Assembly: GCA_029204225.1 (NCBI GenBank) | Contig: CM055092.1 | Span: 20,444,036 to 20,508,035 of the forward strand | DNA from: Diphasiastrum complanatum | Taxonomy: Eukaryota > Streptophyta > Lycopodiopsida > Lycopodiales > Lycopodiaceae | Direction of reading: 5' to 3' | Length of the DNA: 64,000 nt | Part shown: one piece after another, positions 10,724-23,640 of the stretch | Layout: every line of letters starts with the position of its first letter | How positions within the stretch are numbered: the first letter of the stretch is position 1 | Position numbers and translations under genes: made by a program | The notes under the pieces: generated by a model | Databases searched by the model: none | What the model was told of the DNA's origin: nothing | What the model saw: the letters and a program-made list of their open reading frames with translations, nothing else

Positions 10724-11590
10724 AACTCTACACTAATTAGATTCAAATTCTACTTTATGTCCTAAATCTATGATTTTGCTAATAGATAGCAGATTTGTAG
10801 ATAAATTTGGTACATGAAGGACATTCGATAGTAGTTTGAATTGAACATTCGAGAAATTTAATCTTACAATGTCTTCACCTTTGATTGCATGCGTGCTATT
10901 GTTGCCAAGGTGAACGTACCTTTTGGTACTGTAAGGCATATAGGACTGGAAGTAGTCGATATGGCTAGTTGTGTGTTGAGAGGCTCCATAATTAAGAAAC
11001 CAAGAATTGTCATCTGAAGCTTTTTTATAGTTTATCATGAATGCATCATGATCCACTTCTTTACTGGAGAAAATTGGGGCCTTGGGATGTTTCTATAGCT
11101 ACATTCATCTATTGATTTGATTGCATCTTGTTGTTGTTCTTGGCTTTCAAAATGTGAAAATTTTGAATCTCATGGCTGGTGCGCTTGTAATACTTGTGGA
11201 ACATCTTCTTCTTTGTCGGTGGATTTGGGTCTTTCTTCTTCTGCTCATTAAAGCTTTTGTTTGCATAAAGGACATGTGAATCTACATTCAAAAAACTAAA
11301 AGGTTCATTCTGTCAATTCTCTTCTTGCAACAACATAGCAATGACTCTTGATAGAGTCATATCTGAGTGTGTCATGATGATCATCACCCAAGTATTATAT
11401 GTGGATGACAAGCTCTTTAGTAGTGTCATCACTGTGTCTTGATCATCTATGACTAATCTGACAACCACCATCTATTGGAAGAGGTTCTTGAACTGGTTGA
11501 TGTGATTTTCTAGTGAATCACCATTTGTCATCCTAAAAGAACTTCTTCTTATATGTAGCTTGAAAGTTACATCTTGCACATCATACAATC
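10724..11590 (-). pseudogene. Host Copia H gag and protease, inverted segment
   Basis: From about 11590 the minus strand reads MTNGDSLENHINQFKNLF, SSTYNTWVMIIMTHSDMTLS and RVIAMLLQEE, the gag core. A lysine-rich gag C-terminus (FNEQKKKDPNPPTKKKMFHK) follows, then protease (DDNSWFLNYGASQHTTSHID, YVHLGNNSTHAIKGEDIVRL, VLHVPNLSTNLLSISKI). The protease breaks at VEFESN against the target duplication acgtt and the LTR of X. The missing continuation is found at 18366-18430 on plus. Confidence 0.75.
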
Positions 11591-12780
11591 TACTTGACTT
11601 ATATAGCAATACAATGATGCTATTTAATGCAAAAGCAAAGAATCGATCATGCGTGTGCTCATATTCTTATTATTTTCACAATAAGTATGGTGTAGATTAC
11701 CAAACTAATACTTACCTATATAGCCTTTTTTGACCTCAAAGATCTGCAACAATTTTCACTTTCATCTAGTCAATGTTATATTGGAAAGCAAAGACGAGCA
11801 AGAGGATTTTCTAGGACAACTTTGTTTATTTAATTGTGTTGTCTAATACAACAGAATAAAAATCATCAAGAAATCTTATCATGTCAGTTCTCTTCATGTG
11901 AACTCAATAACAAACTGGTATTTAGCAATTTTAGATTTACAAGTCCAAACTCATGTTCTAAAAGACAAAAAGACATAAGTTGTATCGTAAGAAATTGAAG
12001 TTTCTAGTGCTTGTACTGAACTTTGTTTATCTATTGAAGTTCTAAATGTACGTATTTGAGTTATTATTGTGGTATTATGTCACGTAGCCCTTGTCATAAT
12101 GCTAAGATTATTGGATTAATCAAAAAAAAAAAAAAACATTGTCAAAATCCGTAAAACATTTGTAGAGGTCTAGGCGAACATTTTATCAATGTCACCCCTC
12201 ACCCTGATGGAATCTGAAGTGGGCGCTGGCGCTGCTACGCTTTGATATCACTGATGGAATTCTTTTAGCACTTTCATCTCTGATACCACTTATGTAATGT
12301 GAGTATTGCGCTATGGTCGCGTTGCCTTGATTCCTGATGTAAAGCTTTGATAGAGTCACTCTACGAGTTGCAGCTAGTGCTACAATATAACCTCTTCCAA
12401 TTGACACTGCAATTCTGATTTGATTAACAAATAGTAGACAATGTTTAACAGCATACAACAACTGAAAAATAGCAAAACTTGTAACTAATGTAAGCAAGCA
12501 TCATAGAATTCATAGATTGCACACATCGGACATAAATGCATATCTATTATCATAATTATGTAAACAATAGAGAGATTAATTAATCTAATCTATAGTAATA
12601 AAAAGAACATCTTATGTTAATTGCAACTACTTCTGGTTTTCTGTCGCTTTCCTCTGTGCTTCCTTTGTATTCCTTTGGCGTCGTGAACTTTAGTCACGTG
12701 AGCGTGAAGTCTTGTTCGCAAGTTACTGCAACCGTATACTGACCGCAACTGATGCTTGTGTGGCAGTTCCTGGGCGGTCC
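11591..12780. other. No gene recognised
   Basis: AT-rich DNA between the gag of H and the RNase H end of element Z. A primer-binding-site-like tctctgatacca at about 12277-12288 is not followed by a TG terminus. The long minus reading at 12192-12497 has no recognisable domain. Part of this may be the 3' untranslated region and LTR remnant of Z. Confidence 0.4.
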
Positions 12781-12787
12781 ATTTCCT

Positions 12788-15650
12788 TCATGAGTTATAA
12801 CCACACATAGACCGCATGGGTTGACTTGCGGTGTTCCGGCGGTCCCTCAGCAGTGTCTTGCGATGAGTTAGGCGGAGCCTTGGCAGTTTCCCGGCGGTGT
12901 GCGGTGCCTTGGGTGGTGCCTCTGGCGATGCGGTTGAGGCCAAAGCGTATTGGGATTTTGTGTGTATTTCTGCAGACGGATCACAAGATACAAACGCTTT
13001 GACATTAGAAACCTTTAGTTTCTTCATCTCCCTCTCAAAGCAAGGTATTCTTGTGATTCCTAGGCTTGCTCTCTGCCTTTCAAACATTGCCTTATCTAGA
13101 GGCTTTGTAAATATATCAGCTACCATCTGCTTAGTTGGATTGAACATAGTCTTCAGCCTGTCTCTCTCAACCAGATCCCTGATTAAGTGATACTTAATCG
13201 CAATGTGTTTCATTCTGGAATGAAACACATGATCTTTCGTCAGATGTATAGCAGACGTATTATCCATGTAGAGAATCAATGGCTCACCAATGTTCTCTCC
13301 CAGTCCATCTAGGAATTGTTTGAGCCAAGTTAGCTCGTTAGCCATCTTAGTCGCAACAACGTATTCTGCCTCACAAGATGATGGGCAGTTATGGTCTGCT
13401 TCTTACTGACCCAAAGAACAGCTGCATTTGTTGCTATAGTACATCCATTTGAGATGCTCTTGTAGTCATATTTCATGGATGCCCAGCTTGCGTCGCTGTA
13501 GGACTTCACCTGAAATTTTGTTTCTTGATGATAACAGAGCCTATAGTCTTTCGTATGCTATAAGTATTGTAGGATTCTCTTGGCAATTTTCTAGTGTGCA
13601 GGCCCTGGATTAATATTAAATTGGCTTAGTCTGAACATTGTGTAGGCAATGTCTGGCCTTGTATTATCTGCCAAGTACATTAGAGACCCAATCAACCTTT
13701 TGTAAGGCTTATTGAGCATTGCTTGATGTTCTTCTTGGTCATTGGGACAGTCCTCCAACTGTACAATGCACCATTGGAGTATTTACTCCTTTGCAATCTG
13801 CCATTTGGAAATCATCAATAATTTTCCAAGTGTACCTTGATTGGTGTAGATACAGTCTACCACTCTCAAGGTCTCTATCGATCTGTAATCCCAGGTAGCA
13901 TTTTGCTTCTCCTAGGTCTGATATTTCAAAGTGCTTCGAAATATCTTTTTTTACCTGTATAATTAATTGATCACTTCTTGAAGATTTCAGTGTAATCAAC
14001 ACCATATTTCTGTGAAAAACCTTTTGCAACTAGCCTGGCTTTGTATCTTGACACCTTGTCATCTAGTCCATACTTGTATTTGTAGATCCATTTGTATTTG
14101 ACAGGCTTCTTGTCGTCTGGTATGGGTTTAAGTGTCCACACCTTGTTCTGCTCCATAGAGTTTATTTATTCTTCCATGGCTTTTATCCACTTGTCCTTTT
14201 CTGGACTGTCAACAGCTTTCTCATAAGTCTGTCTTTCACCACCGACAACACAAAACTCTTCTGTTGTAGAAGCTAAGTTGTCTGTTCCATATCTGACAGA
14301 TGGTATTCTTTCTCTAACAGACCTTCTTGGAGATTGTGCAAGTACCACAATTGCTTTGTCTTTTTCCTTTCAGTTGTCTGGAGAACCATTGTGCGTTGCA
14401 CACATTCTGGGTACAGGCTGCATCTCGGTTCGTTCATCATCTGAACTATCACTCAGTTCATTTGGTATATGAATATTCTGATCCAAATGTTTATGGTCTA
14501 TTCCCTCTGTCTGTGTGGGCAGATCATAGTACTTCTTGTTAAGAATCTCGTAACCAACTGGATCTCCATCAGCCATTGTTCTTACTTCATCAGATTTCAC
14601 ATCTCTAACAGTTTTATTTCTCTGGTCTTGGGCATGTAAATCTTGTAATACGAGGAATGTACATCGTAGCCTACAAGGAAGCCCTACTCCACTTTTTCAT
14701 CTAACTTCTTTCTTTTCTGATCTGGTATGTGCGCATATGCTATACACCCAAATATGTGTACATGAGCCAGACTTGGCTTGCCCCACCATACTTCATGTGG
14801 AGTAGTATAGGAAATGCCATATTTCCTTGTCCTATTTTGCAGGTAGTTCACTGTAGCTACTGCCTCAACCCATAGCCATTTTGATGCATTTGAATAGGCC
14901 ATCAGGCATCTCACAACCTCCATGAGAGTTCAATTTCTCCTCTCTGCAACACCATTATATTGTGGTGTATATGTTGTTGTCTTCAAAGGAAGGATGCCTC
15001 GGCTGGTACAGAACTCTACAAACCCTTTTGGAGATGTACTCTCCACCTCTATCTGTCCTTAGTTGTTTGAATTTCATGACAGTCCACTTCTTAGCCCAAT
15101 TTACAAACTTTGTAAATTTCTCCAGTGCTTCTGACTTGTTATGAATGAAGTACACAATTGCAAACTTGTTGAAGTAATCTATGAAGGTGATGTAATATCT
15201 TGAACCTCCCAAAAAGACTACATCAAAGGGTCCAGAGATGTCTCAGTGTACTAACCCTAGGAGTTCTTCAGTCCTGAATGAGTCCAAGGTAAAAGGTGTA
15301 TGACATCTTGCTTTTGTTCAATTATTGCATGCATCACAGGACTTCAAATCTGTTGCATCCTTGAAGCTAACGTCTCTGAATACTCCATTCTGGCTAGCAT
15401 CGTACAGAGTTATTCTATTCATATGACACAGTCTCCTATGCCATAGAATGTCCATTGTCTCATGGATCTGATGAGCTTGCTCAGTAGGAACTCGTATCTT
15501 TAGATGATACAGATTGCCCTTGCGCTTGCCTTTTGTAATAAGACAAGTGGTCTTGGCTTCAACCACTTCACCTTAATCACCTGTGAATGTGATAAACATG
15601 CCTACATCTACCATCTTTGCTACAGATAGTGTAATGCATTTTCTCGTCAA
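12788..15650 (-). pseudogene. Copia element Z: protease end, integrase, RT, RNase H, decayed
   Basis: Read from 15650 down: the protease end (VAKMVDVGMFITFTGD), then the zinc finger (LWHRRLCHMNRITLYDASQN with CDAC). The integrase core follows: YYITFIDYFNKFAIVYFIHN, LRTDRGGEYISKR, with later stops. An acidic linker leads to RT blocks VWTLKPIPDDKKPVKYKWIY and SRYKARLVAKGFSQKYGVDY. The RT core between YTEIF and KKDISKHFEISDLG is deleted, so the YVDD motif is missing. RNase H follows: DASWASMKYDYKSISNGCTI, a stop-rich middle, MDNTSAIHLTKDHVFHSRMK and VADIFTKPLDKAMFE. It is a lineage distinct from D, E and X, with many frameshifts. Confidence 0.8.
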
Positions 15651-16429
15651 AATTTCAAAACCACTTTTTACTGATATACGAATGTGGCTATGTTAAAGAG
15701 TAGCTATAAAATTCTATGGCATGTTCAAATGTCATAATCAATTTTCAAATGACAGTTATATCAGACAAATTAGACCTATTTTTACTACGTTACTATTTCT
15801 AGTAAGTTTGTTAAATAGCAATAAGCTATTTCTAGCAACACTCATAAGTGACTTTGATGGATGATAATATCGACAGTTGCTAAGTAGTTTTATTAAATGG
15901 CAATTTTTCGCCATATTGTAATGATGAAGTGTACTTTGTATCATGATTAATAAAAGATGCCCAGGTACATTTAAGGCACTGACTTAAGTTTCAAGGAAAG
16001 GTCCTAAGGTTAAGGGTTCGACGATGTTCAGTTGCGGTTTCCAGTGAAGAGCAGTTTGTGACTTAAAAAATCTTGTTACTGGAAGAAGTGAAATGAAAAC
16101 GGCAGTTAAAAAAATTGTTGAGGCAAAGTACAGTGCAGACTTACAAATCGAACTTGCTGGGTTGATGTTAGACAAGTTTTAGGAGTTCAAAATATTTATA
16201 TTTTGGTGATTTCCCTTGGTGGGGATGACGGTTGATTATACTGAGTGTCGGTTTGTACGTGATGTTGAGTTGCCAGTTTTATGATGGTTCGTGTTGAATA
16301 CGAAGTCACGGGTAACACAGACAAGAATAGGAGGAATGGTGATACCTATGAGACAATTTGACATCCGGGGAAAAATTGGAGTTTCGAAAACCCGAAACTG
16401 GGAAAAAAAGAGTTATACAAGAAGACATC
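15651..16429. other. No gene recognised
   Basis: AT-rich sequence between the decayed Z and the plus-strand RT piece of X. No domain, LTR terminus or repeat was identified. Confidence 0.4.
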
Positions 16430-17285
16430 TACATGATCCAGCCCGAAGGATACATTCTAGAAACTATGAAGAATCATGTCTGTAAACTCCACAAAGCACT
16501 GTACGACTTGAAACAGTCTGCCAGACCTTAGGTTTCAGAGTATCAACACATTCTTCATTGAAGGATTTAAACCAAGCACTGTTGATTGCAATGTTCATTC
16601 AAAGTCAGTGCAACAATCATTCATTATCATCACCTTGTATGTTGATGATATGTTGCTCTTCAGCAACAATGCCAATATGGTCAAGGATTCAAAACATATT
16701 CTGTTCTCAAAATTTGATATGACTGACCTGGACGAAGCTCACTTCTGTCTTGGAATTCAAATCCACAGAGACAAAGCAAATCGACTAATTTACATCACTC
16801 AACAAAGGCATCTTCATAATGTTCTTAACAAACACAATTTAATGAATTGTAAATTAGCTCACTCACCAATGGATCCAGACTTGCATTTGTCAAAGGACCA
16901 ATGTTCCCAGACCAAGCAGGAAGATTAGTAGATGAGAAAAATACTCGTATCGATCGATACTCGGATCTCTCATGTACGCAATGGTCTGTACAAGACTAGA
17001 TATCTCTTTTGCTATTAGTTCACTCAGCCAATACATGGCTAATCCTGAAATTACCCAGTGCTATTGCCTTATCGGCCAACCCTAGATTTCATTCTAGGAG
17101 TAAGCACATTGAGATAAGATATCACTACATCAGAGGCAAGGTTCTCGACAGAGAGGTGATCTTAACGTACTGTAGAACGTAGGACATGGTTGCAGACATT
17201 TTTATGAAAGCACTCAGTGTTAATGCACACAACAGATTTTGTGCATTGCTAAGTTTGAAGATCAAGGCATTAACAGATCCAGATT
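16430..17285 (+). pseudogene. Element X RT and RNase H, 3' portion
   Basis: The plus strand reads EDIYMIQPEGYILETMKNHV and CKLHKALYDLKQSARP of RT. After a frameshift comes FIIITLYVDDMLLFSNNANM with the catalytic YVDD intact, then FDMTDLDEAHFCLGIQIHRD and LAHSPMDPDLHLS. RNase H is mostly deleted, leaving FHSRSKHIEIRYHYIRGKVL and MVADIFMKALSVNAHNRF. A polypurine tract and the 3' LTR follow directly. The first half of this element lies inverted at 8031-10718, so X is split and inactive. Confidence 0.8.
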
Positions 17286-17294
17286 AAGGGGGGA
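17286..17294 (+). other. Polypurine tract of element X
   Basis: aagggggga stands directly before the LTR terminus TGTTGG, where second-strand cDNA priming takes place in LTR retrotransposons. Confidence 0.85.
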
Positions 17295-18360
17295 TGTTGG
17301 ATTTACTCCGTCTACTCTTCTAAATCCCAATTTTAGTCTGCCTCATTCATGCTACATATTTTCTAACATTGGCACACAGTCTGCATATTTACATTCAAAT
17401 TCGCACATACAAAGAAAAGGCGAATGAATCGTGACACTGTGTTCTTACCCAAGTCGTGGTGACAGATGAAAAGGGGACACTACCTTACTGAATGCCAAAG
17501 TGTCGTAAAAGCTAAAACACTCTATAAATCTTATCCTAAGGCCATTTGTAAGAGTGACACACTTTTGCATGATCACCAACGTTCACCTGATGTTGCACCT
17601 TTTCACGCTCGCCCTATGCAGTTGCACTAACAGATTGGACAACGATTGCAGCCACCCATGATCTCTTACAGACATCACATCCACTTTGTACTTTCACATC
17701 TGCACACCTGTAATATTTTGTATGTATATATTGGATACCATTTGTGTATTCAAAAAGTAATGCAATTCTGATGAAGCAAGATAACTCTAGAACAAGAGAA
17801 AGAGGTTTCATTCCTCATTACAGACAGAAATAAGCTTTGTAGGACATGCAGTTTCGTCCGCTACAGTCTTGTGCTCTACCGCATTATTGACTTGTATACT
17901 TGATATACTTAATCTAACATAGTTCATTTGTTCTGCGTTTTTAGATCTATCAACATTACTATGCTTATTCTTCATTTTGTCTAATCTTTCTAGTTGCTCT
18001 TTCTGGTAATAGAGGACTAATCTTTAGTCTTGTCTTTTGTGAATAATTCGCGACTAATTATCAGTCGAGCACTATCTAGCTCTTCGCGAATCATTAGGGA
18101 CAAATAATTTGTCTTGCTATTTGCGACAAATTATTCATCTAGCGCTTCATCCATTTAAATGTTTGGCTATGTAATCTAGAATGACTGTGATTTCTGTCAC
18201 TAGAGTTCTGTTGATTCTGATAGGCATAGTCATGCTTAGGGTGAGAGTCATTTAACTCACTCCGCTGTGCACGAACATTTTCTGTTCGAGTTCGTTTCTC
18301 GTTCGTTTCTTGGTCGAGTTCGTTTCTTGCAGTGTTCGTCATTTATTCTCTCTCCCAACA
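17295..18360 (+). repeat. 3' LTR of element X (1066 bp)
   Basis: It starts TGTTGGATTTACTCC and ends CTCTCTCCCAACA, a TG...CA LTR with short terminal inverted repeats (TGTTGG/CCAACA). It aligns with the reverse complement of 9685-10718 at roughly nine positions in ten by eye. The 5 bp after it, aacgt (18361-18365), match the target duplication next to the other LTR after reverse complementing. Confidence 0.85.
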
Positions 18361-18430
18361 AACGTTTGGACAAACAAGATTCCAGCATTTGAAAAGAGAC
18401 ATATATACTTGTATAGACTGAGTCACGGCC
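18361..18430 (+). pseudogene. Host Copia H, protease end (left of AB)
   Basis: The DNA aattccagcatttg-like stretch encodes the counterpart of KILALEKRYGYLYRLSH at 50780-50840. It is the continuation of the protease broken at 10724, and it is cut again at 18430 by composite AB. The reading resumes at 26146. Confidence 0.6.
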
Positions 18431-19059
18431 TGTAAAGAATTTTAGATCACTTAGATCCGATATGTCCTTTTGATCTTTGGTTATTAAAGACAACACAACT
18501 AGCACCATTGACAATGTAAAAATCTAGCTCTAACAATGCATAGAAGCCTCAAACTCTAATAGATCTTGACAAAAACACATATGAATGATAAAGTATTGTT
18601 TTTGTCCCTACAAACTAGTAGCCTATTGTATCTCACATGTGTGAATGCAACAAACATCATACAATTTGATTCTACACACAAAGTTAAGATATCAACACCA
18701 TAGTGCACCAATGAGTATGGAACCCCAAAGAGATCTCATGTATAAGCATGAATGAGAGTAGAGAGAGAGAAAAATTCTCTTCCCACATGTGTACATATAT
18801 TTATTCCGTGCCTCATTAATGATCTCGGTTTCCCTCCATATCAAAAACCCTACTAAAAATATGGGCTAAATTCAATGAAGCAGATGTTCAAATTTGAATC
18901 TTCTAACTCGACCTCCAAACTTTCCTACACTTTTCAAAAGTGGTAATTCAATTGAACTTAGACTAAAATAACTTTCATAAAGTTTACCTCTAAGTCTAAA
19001 ATGCATATTGGCCTAATATTGCCAATTAACCAAAATATGACTAAACTAGTTGATATTCT
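18431..19059 (-). repeat. Left (3') LTR of AB
   Basis: It begins tgtaaagaattttagatcac and aligns throughout with 25590-26145. It has about 70 extra bp (around 18555-18640) and loses the last few bases: it ends ...tgatattct where the other ends ...catatttctcaca, with A sequence beginning at once. Confidence 0.75.
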
Positions 19060-19730
19060 GTACTTTGTTGAGCATGTAAGTAGCTCTCCTTATGTAATTT
19101 TATTGGAGCATTTTCTGGAAGGTTTTAACCATTATGCAAATGTGTTTTCAGGTTCTTAACAGGTTGAGAAACATTCTCATGAGAAGTGATCTTAGATCTA
19201 CATCTAAACACCAAGATTTGACAAGCTAGTGAAGCTAGTCTTGTGATTCACTAAGTGTGCTCTTTCATTCACCTCTAAAGCTTGTACTTATCATTTGATA
19301 AAGTTTATAAACTTTTAGAAGTGTGGTTTACATGTGGTTTTACAGGTTGAATCAATATCTTAGTGTGTTGATCATATGTTGATCAAGTTTGTTCAATTCT
19401 AGGTATTCTTGGCAATCTAGTCTTGTGTATTTTCTAAGAATGCAAGTAACTCTTCAGATCATAACTTGATTTGGTCACTTGCTGAAAAGTTTGGGAGCTT
19501 AAGCAAGAGTGTGTTTAGGCTGGTTTGAGTTTGTAATCCATTCTTAGTGTGTGCAAAGTGTTGCATGTGTTTCAATCTTCCTTTCTATGCTTGGAAAGTA
19601 GCTAGGTTCAAGATAGAAGTGTTTTAGGGTCCTAGATCTTCTGAGATCTCCTTATCCATCATTTGTTGAGAGGAAAGTGAGTGCTAGATGTATTAGGACA
19701 GAGCCTAAAAGTTGAAAAATCATTATATTC
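19060..19730 (+). other. Untranslated leader of the A fragment
   Basis: This matches the reverse complement of the leader of C (35225-35890) and of E (56307-56960), including gtactttgttgagcatgtaa and the ttttcaggttcttaacaggt stretch. The part nearest the primer binding site is missing, so A has no LTR or primer site of its own. Confidence 0.75.
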
Positions 19731-20650
19731 ATGGCTTCCAATGGTGGGATCATGTTAGAAACTAATGATAGGTTGAGTTCATCAAACTACTCTACCTGGA
19801 AAGGAGGATGGAATCCTTACTTGAGTTGAATGAACTCATGGACATAGTTGCAGGAACTGAAGAGAGACCACCCATAGTTCAAGATCAACAAAGGTTTGAT
19901 AAGAAGGCCAAAAAGGCTCTTCATATCATCAAAATTAATGTTACCAATGAACTTCTCAAGGAAGTTGGTAAGTGTCAAAGTGCAAGTGAGGCATGGAATG
20001 CCTTGAAGAAGCTCTTTGAATCAAAGTCCACATCTAGGGTATTGACCCTAAGGAGGCAAATATTTTCTAGTAGGCAAAGAGAGGGAGAAAGTGCTCATGC
20101 ATTTGTCTTGAGGGTTATGTCCTTAAGTGATGATTTAGCATGTATTGATGAAACATAAAAGTTGCTGAAATAGTGCAGGTTATGTTGAATGGTTTGCTAG
20201 ATGAACATGCTAACCTTGTGCAAAGTTTTGTCATTCAAAGAGTCTTGCCAAGTGTGGTTGACTTGCAAGAAATCTTATTGGCTGAAGAACATAGGTTGCA
20301 AACAAAGCTTGTTGGTGCATCCTTGCAAGGTGGAGGTGAAGAGGCTTTCTTCACAAAAGGCAAAGTCAAAGGCAAAGGTAAAGGCAAAGGGAAATGGTCC
20401 AAAGGTGGTAACTTGGATCATGATGATCACTCTTCCTCCTCCTCTTCTACTTCTTTTAGAAAGAAAGATAAGTCAAAGTTCAAGTGCTTTAATTGTGGGA
20501 TAAAAGGTCATTTTGCTAATGAATGTCATAAGAAGAAAAGAGAGCAAGGTGAGAGGCAAGAAAATCTAGCAATAGGTGAAGAAGAGGATATCATTTCTGA
20601 ATCTCTTGTTATGACCAAGTTTTCTTGCACATATAGATGGGAATGATCCT
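19731..20650 (+). pseudogene. Fragment A gag (E-type)
   Basis: Gag begins at 19731 with the MASNGGIMLE-type start shared with C and E. A one-base loss near 19802 (in the codons for TWKVRM) shifts the frame, and the main reading resumes as MESLLELNELMDIVAGTEER. A stop occurs at 20156. The CCHC zinc knuckle CFNCGIKGHFANEC is intact. Another shift near 20630 separates gag from protease. It is nearly the same protein as E's gag but not translatable as one piece. Confidence 0.85.
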
Positions 20651-22008
20651 TGGTGGATTGATAGTGGAGCCTCATCTCACATGACAAGACATAAGGAATA
20701 CTTTTCATCCTTATTGTCTTATGAGGGAGAGAGCAACATCATCTATACTGCAAATGATGGTCAATGTGACATCAAAGGCATAGGCACAATTCCTATTTCT
20801 CTTTCAACAAATAGGAAAGCTAATCTTGAAAATGTATTGTACATTCCTTCAATCACTAAGAACTTGCTTAGTGTTAGTCAAATGATTGACAAGGGGCTTG
20901 ATGTTGAGTTCATTGGAGATGCTTGTTTGATAAGTAATCGTGGATCCTTGATTGCTAAAGGAAGAAGGCATGGTAAACTTTTCAAACTGGATGCATGTGT
21001 GATCTCTAAGAATGAAGGATATATGGGTAGGGAACAATTGACAAACCAAAAAGTTTGGCATAAGAGGTTGGGCCATCCCAACTTCAAATCTTTGGAGGTA
21101 ATGGCAAAGAAAGAGCATGTTCTTGGTCTCCCTAAAAGTCTTGTTGCAAATAATACATTTTGTGAACATTGTGCCTTGTCCAAATCTCATAGACTTTCTT
21201 ATACTAGATCTACTTCTAGATCTAAAGAAGCTTTTCAACTTGTGCATTCGGATCTTCATTCTTTTAGTACAACTAGCAACGGTGGGGCAAAAATGTATGC
21301 AGCTTTTATTGATGACTTTAGTAGGCATACTTGGGTCTATCTTCTTAAAACCAAGGATGAAGTGTTTGCTGCATTTGTCAAGTTTAAGAATGAAGTGGAA
21401 AATCAATTCAATACAAAGATCAAATGCCTGAGATCAGATAATGGAGGGGAATACACTTCAAATAAGTTCAAAGATTTTTGCATAGCACATGAGATTAAGA
21501 GGGAGTACTCTAGTCCTAGGACTCTGCAACATAATGGAGTGGCAGAAAGGAAGAATAGAACCCTTTGTGAATGTGCCAAGGCAATGAGACTACATGCTAA
21601 TCTTGCTAAGTCCTATTGGGGAGAAGCTTTAGCATGTGCTAAATATCTTTGTAACAAGAGGACAAGTGCTTCTTTGAATGGTAAGACTCCCTTTGAGGTC
21701 CTCTATGGTAGGAGGCCGAGTGTCAAGCATTGTAGGATCTTTGGTTGTACTTGTTTTGTCAACATCACTCTTGATGATAGAACTAAAGAAGATCCTTCAT
21801 CAAAGAAGAGTGTGTTTGTTGGCTATAGTGAAGTAAGCAAGGCTTACACAGTGTACATTCCTTCTACGAATAAAGTTGTCATAAGTAGGGATGTCATCTT
21901 TCATGAAGATAATGATTCCAATGTTGTCAATGTTGATGATCATGTTGATGTGCCTACTAATCATCATGATGTGCAAGATGCCTTGGATGAAGGTGGAGAT
22001 GCCACTCC
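20651..22008 (+). pseudogene. Fragment A protease and integrase, cut off before RT
   Basis: The protease active site reads WWIDSGASSHMTRHKEYFSS, followed by VLYIPSITKNLLSVSQMI. The integrase zinc finger (WHKRLGHPNFKSLEVM, CEHCALSKSHR) and core (HSDLH, RSDNGGEYTS, GVAERKNRTL) keep D, D and E, with a small change (LQHNGVAE). The reading is open from 20681 to 22051. It follows family sequence only to GDATP at 22008, where homology to E ends and the inverted B region begins. RT and RNase H are absent. Confidence 0.85.
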
Positions 22009-23640
22009 TTCTTACATCAATTTTACACATCAAGAAGTAACTAGAACATGAAGAAAAAAATAGAATGTAAATGTAATGATTCCACCATGCTTCCAGCTTT
22101 GAAATCTCTGGTAAATTACAACAACCAAACAATGAATGTGATTGATGACCACTTGTTTTCTTGTCTCTTCCATCTTTGTCCTTTCTTGATATGTATCCAC
22201 TATAAAACTCCATGAATGAGCCTCCATCTCCATCTTGCCACAAGATATCGTCAACACTTGATGAATTTGCAATGAATTAGTGACATAATAAACCTCCAAA
22301 GCTTTATTTCCATCAACAAAATCATCCAAGAATGCTAGTACAACTTCAACATCAAAATGATGAAAAACAATGTAGATAGTTTCACCATATCTTGACAATT
22401 TGCACTCATCCACATGAAATTGCTCAAACATGAGATAGACAAAGTAAAGTAAACTTGAACAACACTTCTTTGCTATTTCTTTGACGTTACTTGAGTCTTC
22501 ATACACCTGCAAATATAGATCCATAAGATCTTTTCCATTTGGCCCTCCTTTGATGCTCTTGACTAGCTCCAATTTGCCACTTTCCCTTTTGTGTTGTTCA
22601 AGCCCTTTGAGACCAACCTCTTGATCTTCCTCTTGAACATCAAAGATATGAATATATTCAGACTTGAACCTCTGGAAATACTCTCTCTCAAATATGTGAT
22701 CTAGATCATATCATCAATGCTTGATCTCAAACTTCCACAAAGGCTAGAGAAAACAATGCCACCGTCATAAAGAAAAAGATAGATTCCAAAATTTCCATCC
22801 AACATGAAGTAGAGTAAGTGAAGATGAGTATCAAACTTGAGTTCATAACAAACCACAATGAGCTCACCAATGAGATCTCCCTTTCCTTGAAGAAATTGCC
22901 TCTCGATTTGCTCCATGTAGTCTTCTCCAACCAACATTTTGCCATCTTGATCATGAGTGATCAATTCATAATCATAGAATCCTTTGAGTTGATGAAGTTA
23001 TGTGAGATCCATGCCTTGGATCTTCCCAAGAACCAATCTTCCATTGCTCTTTCCTTCACAAGACTTCCTCTTAATGATTGCATCATAAGAAGCAGAAACC
23101 TCAAAAACACTAGAAGCCATGAAAAAAATCATTAGTACCTTCAGCATAAAGATGATTGAAGTACTCTCTTTTTTCAAACAAGAACTCTACTCAATGATTC
23201 AGATAATGAGTCATATGATAATGATTCTTCCTCACTATCATTAACAATGACATCATTCAAAGTACATCCTATTTCAAATACTTCACATACTTCTCTTCTT
23301 CTTGACTTGTGACTATCTCCCTCACCAAGTCTATGATAGAACCATTTGATCTACTCTCTTTATGAAGACATGTGATTCCACATGACTTTCTTGGACTCAT
23401 CACAAAAAAATGTAGAAGAACCACCTCCTTCATGCATGCACCTAGCAACATCTTTTTCCATATGATCAAAGAAACCATTAGCAACAACCTTTTCCACAAT
23501 TGATGAATTTAGCTCCTTACCTTTTTCATGCTTGCACTTGCCATGAAGAATATTTGAAGAACCATCATTATCCTCATAGCTAGCCAAGTTAGCACAAAGA
23601 TGAACATCTCCAAGAAGCATATTAGATCTTGACCTAGATC
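22009..23640 (-). pseudogene. B cargo: unrecognised coding region shared with C
   Basis: In minus sense this follows the protease at the point where integrase should be. It starts NMLLGDVHLCANLASYEDND and continues ILHGKCKHEKGK, GCTLNDVIVNDSE, LGKIQGMDLT, HDQDGKMLVGEDYMEQ, QFLQGKGDLIGELI, FDTHLHLLYFMLDG and LVKSIKGGPNGK, with several frame breaks. The same ordered blocks occur in C (31655-33840), with substitutions that keep the protein. I recognise no family: no RT, integrase or RNase H motif and no membrane segment of note. It may be a captured host sequence or a diverged structural or envelope-like ORF. Function unknown. Confidence 0.55.

Noticed and set aside
12276-12288. Primer binding site near 12280
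   Set aside because: The next bases are cttatg, not a TG LTR start, and no LTR pair or gag follows.
20849-21406. 185-codon minus-strand frame, and a similar one at 54636-55193 on plus
   Set aside because: Both are antisense to the integrase of A and E; they resemble each other only because the sense genes do.
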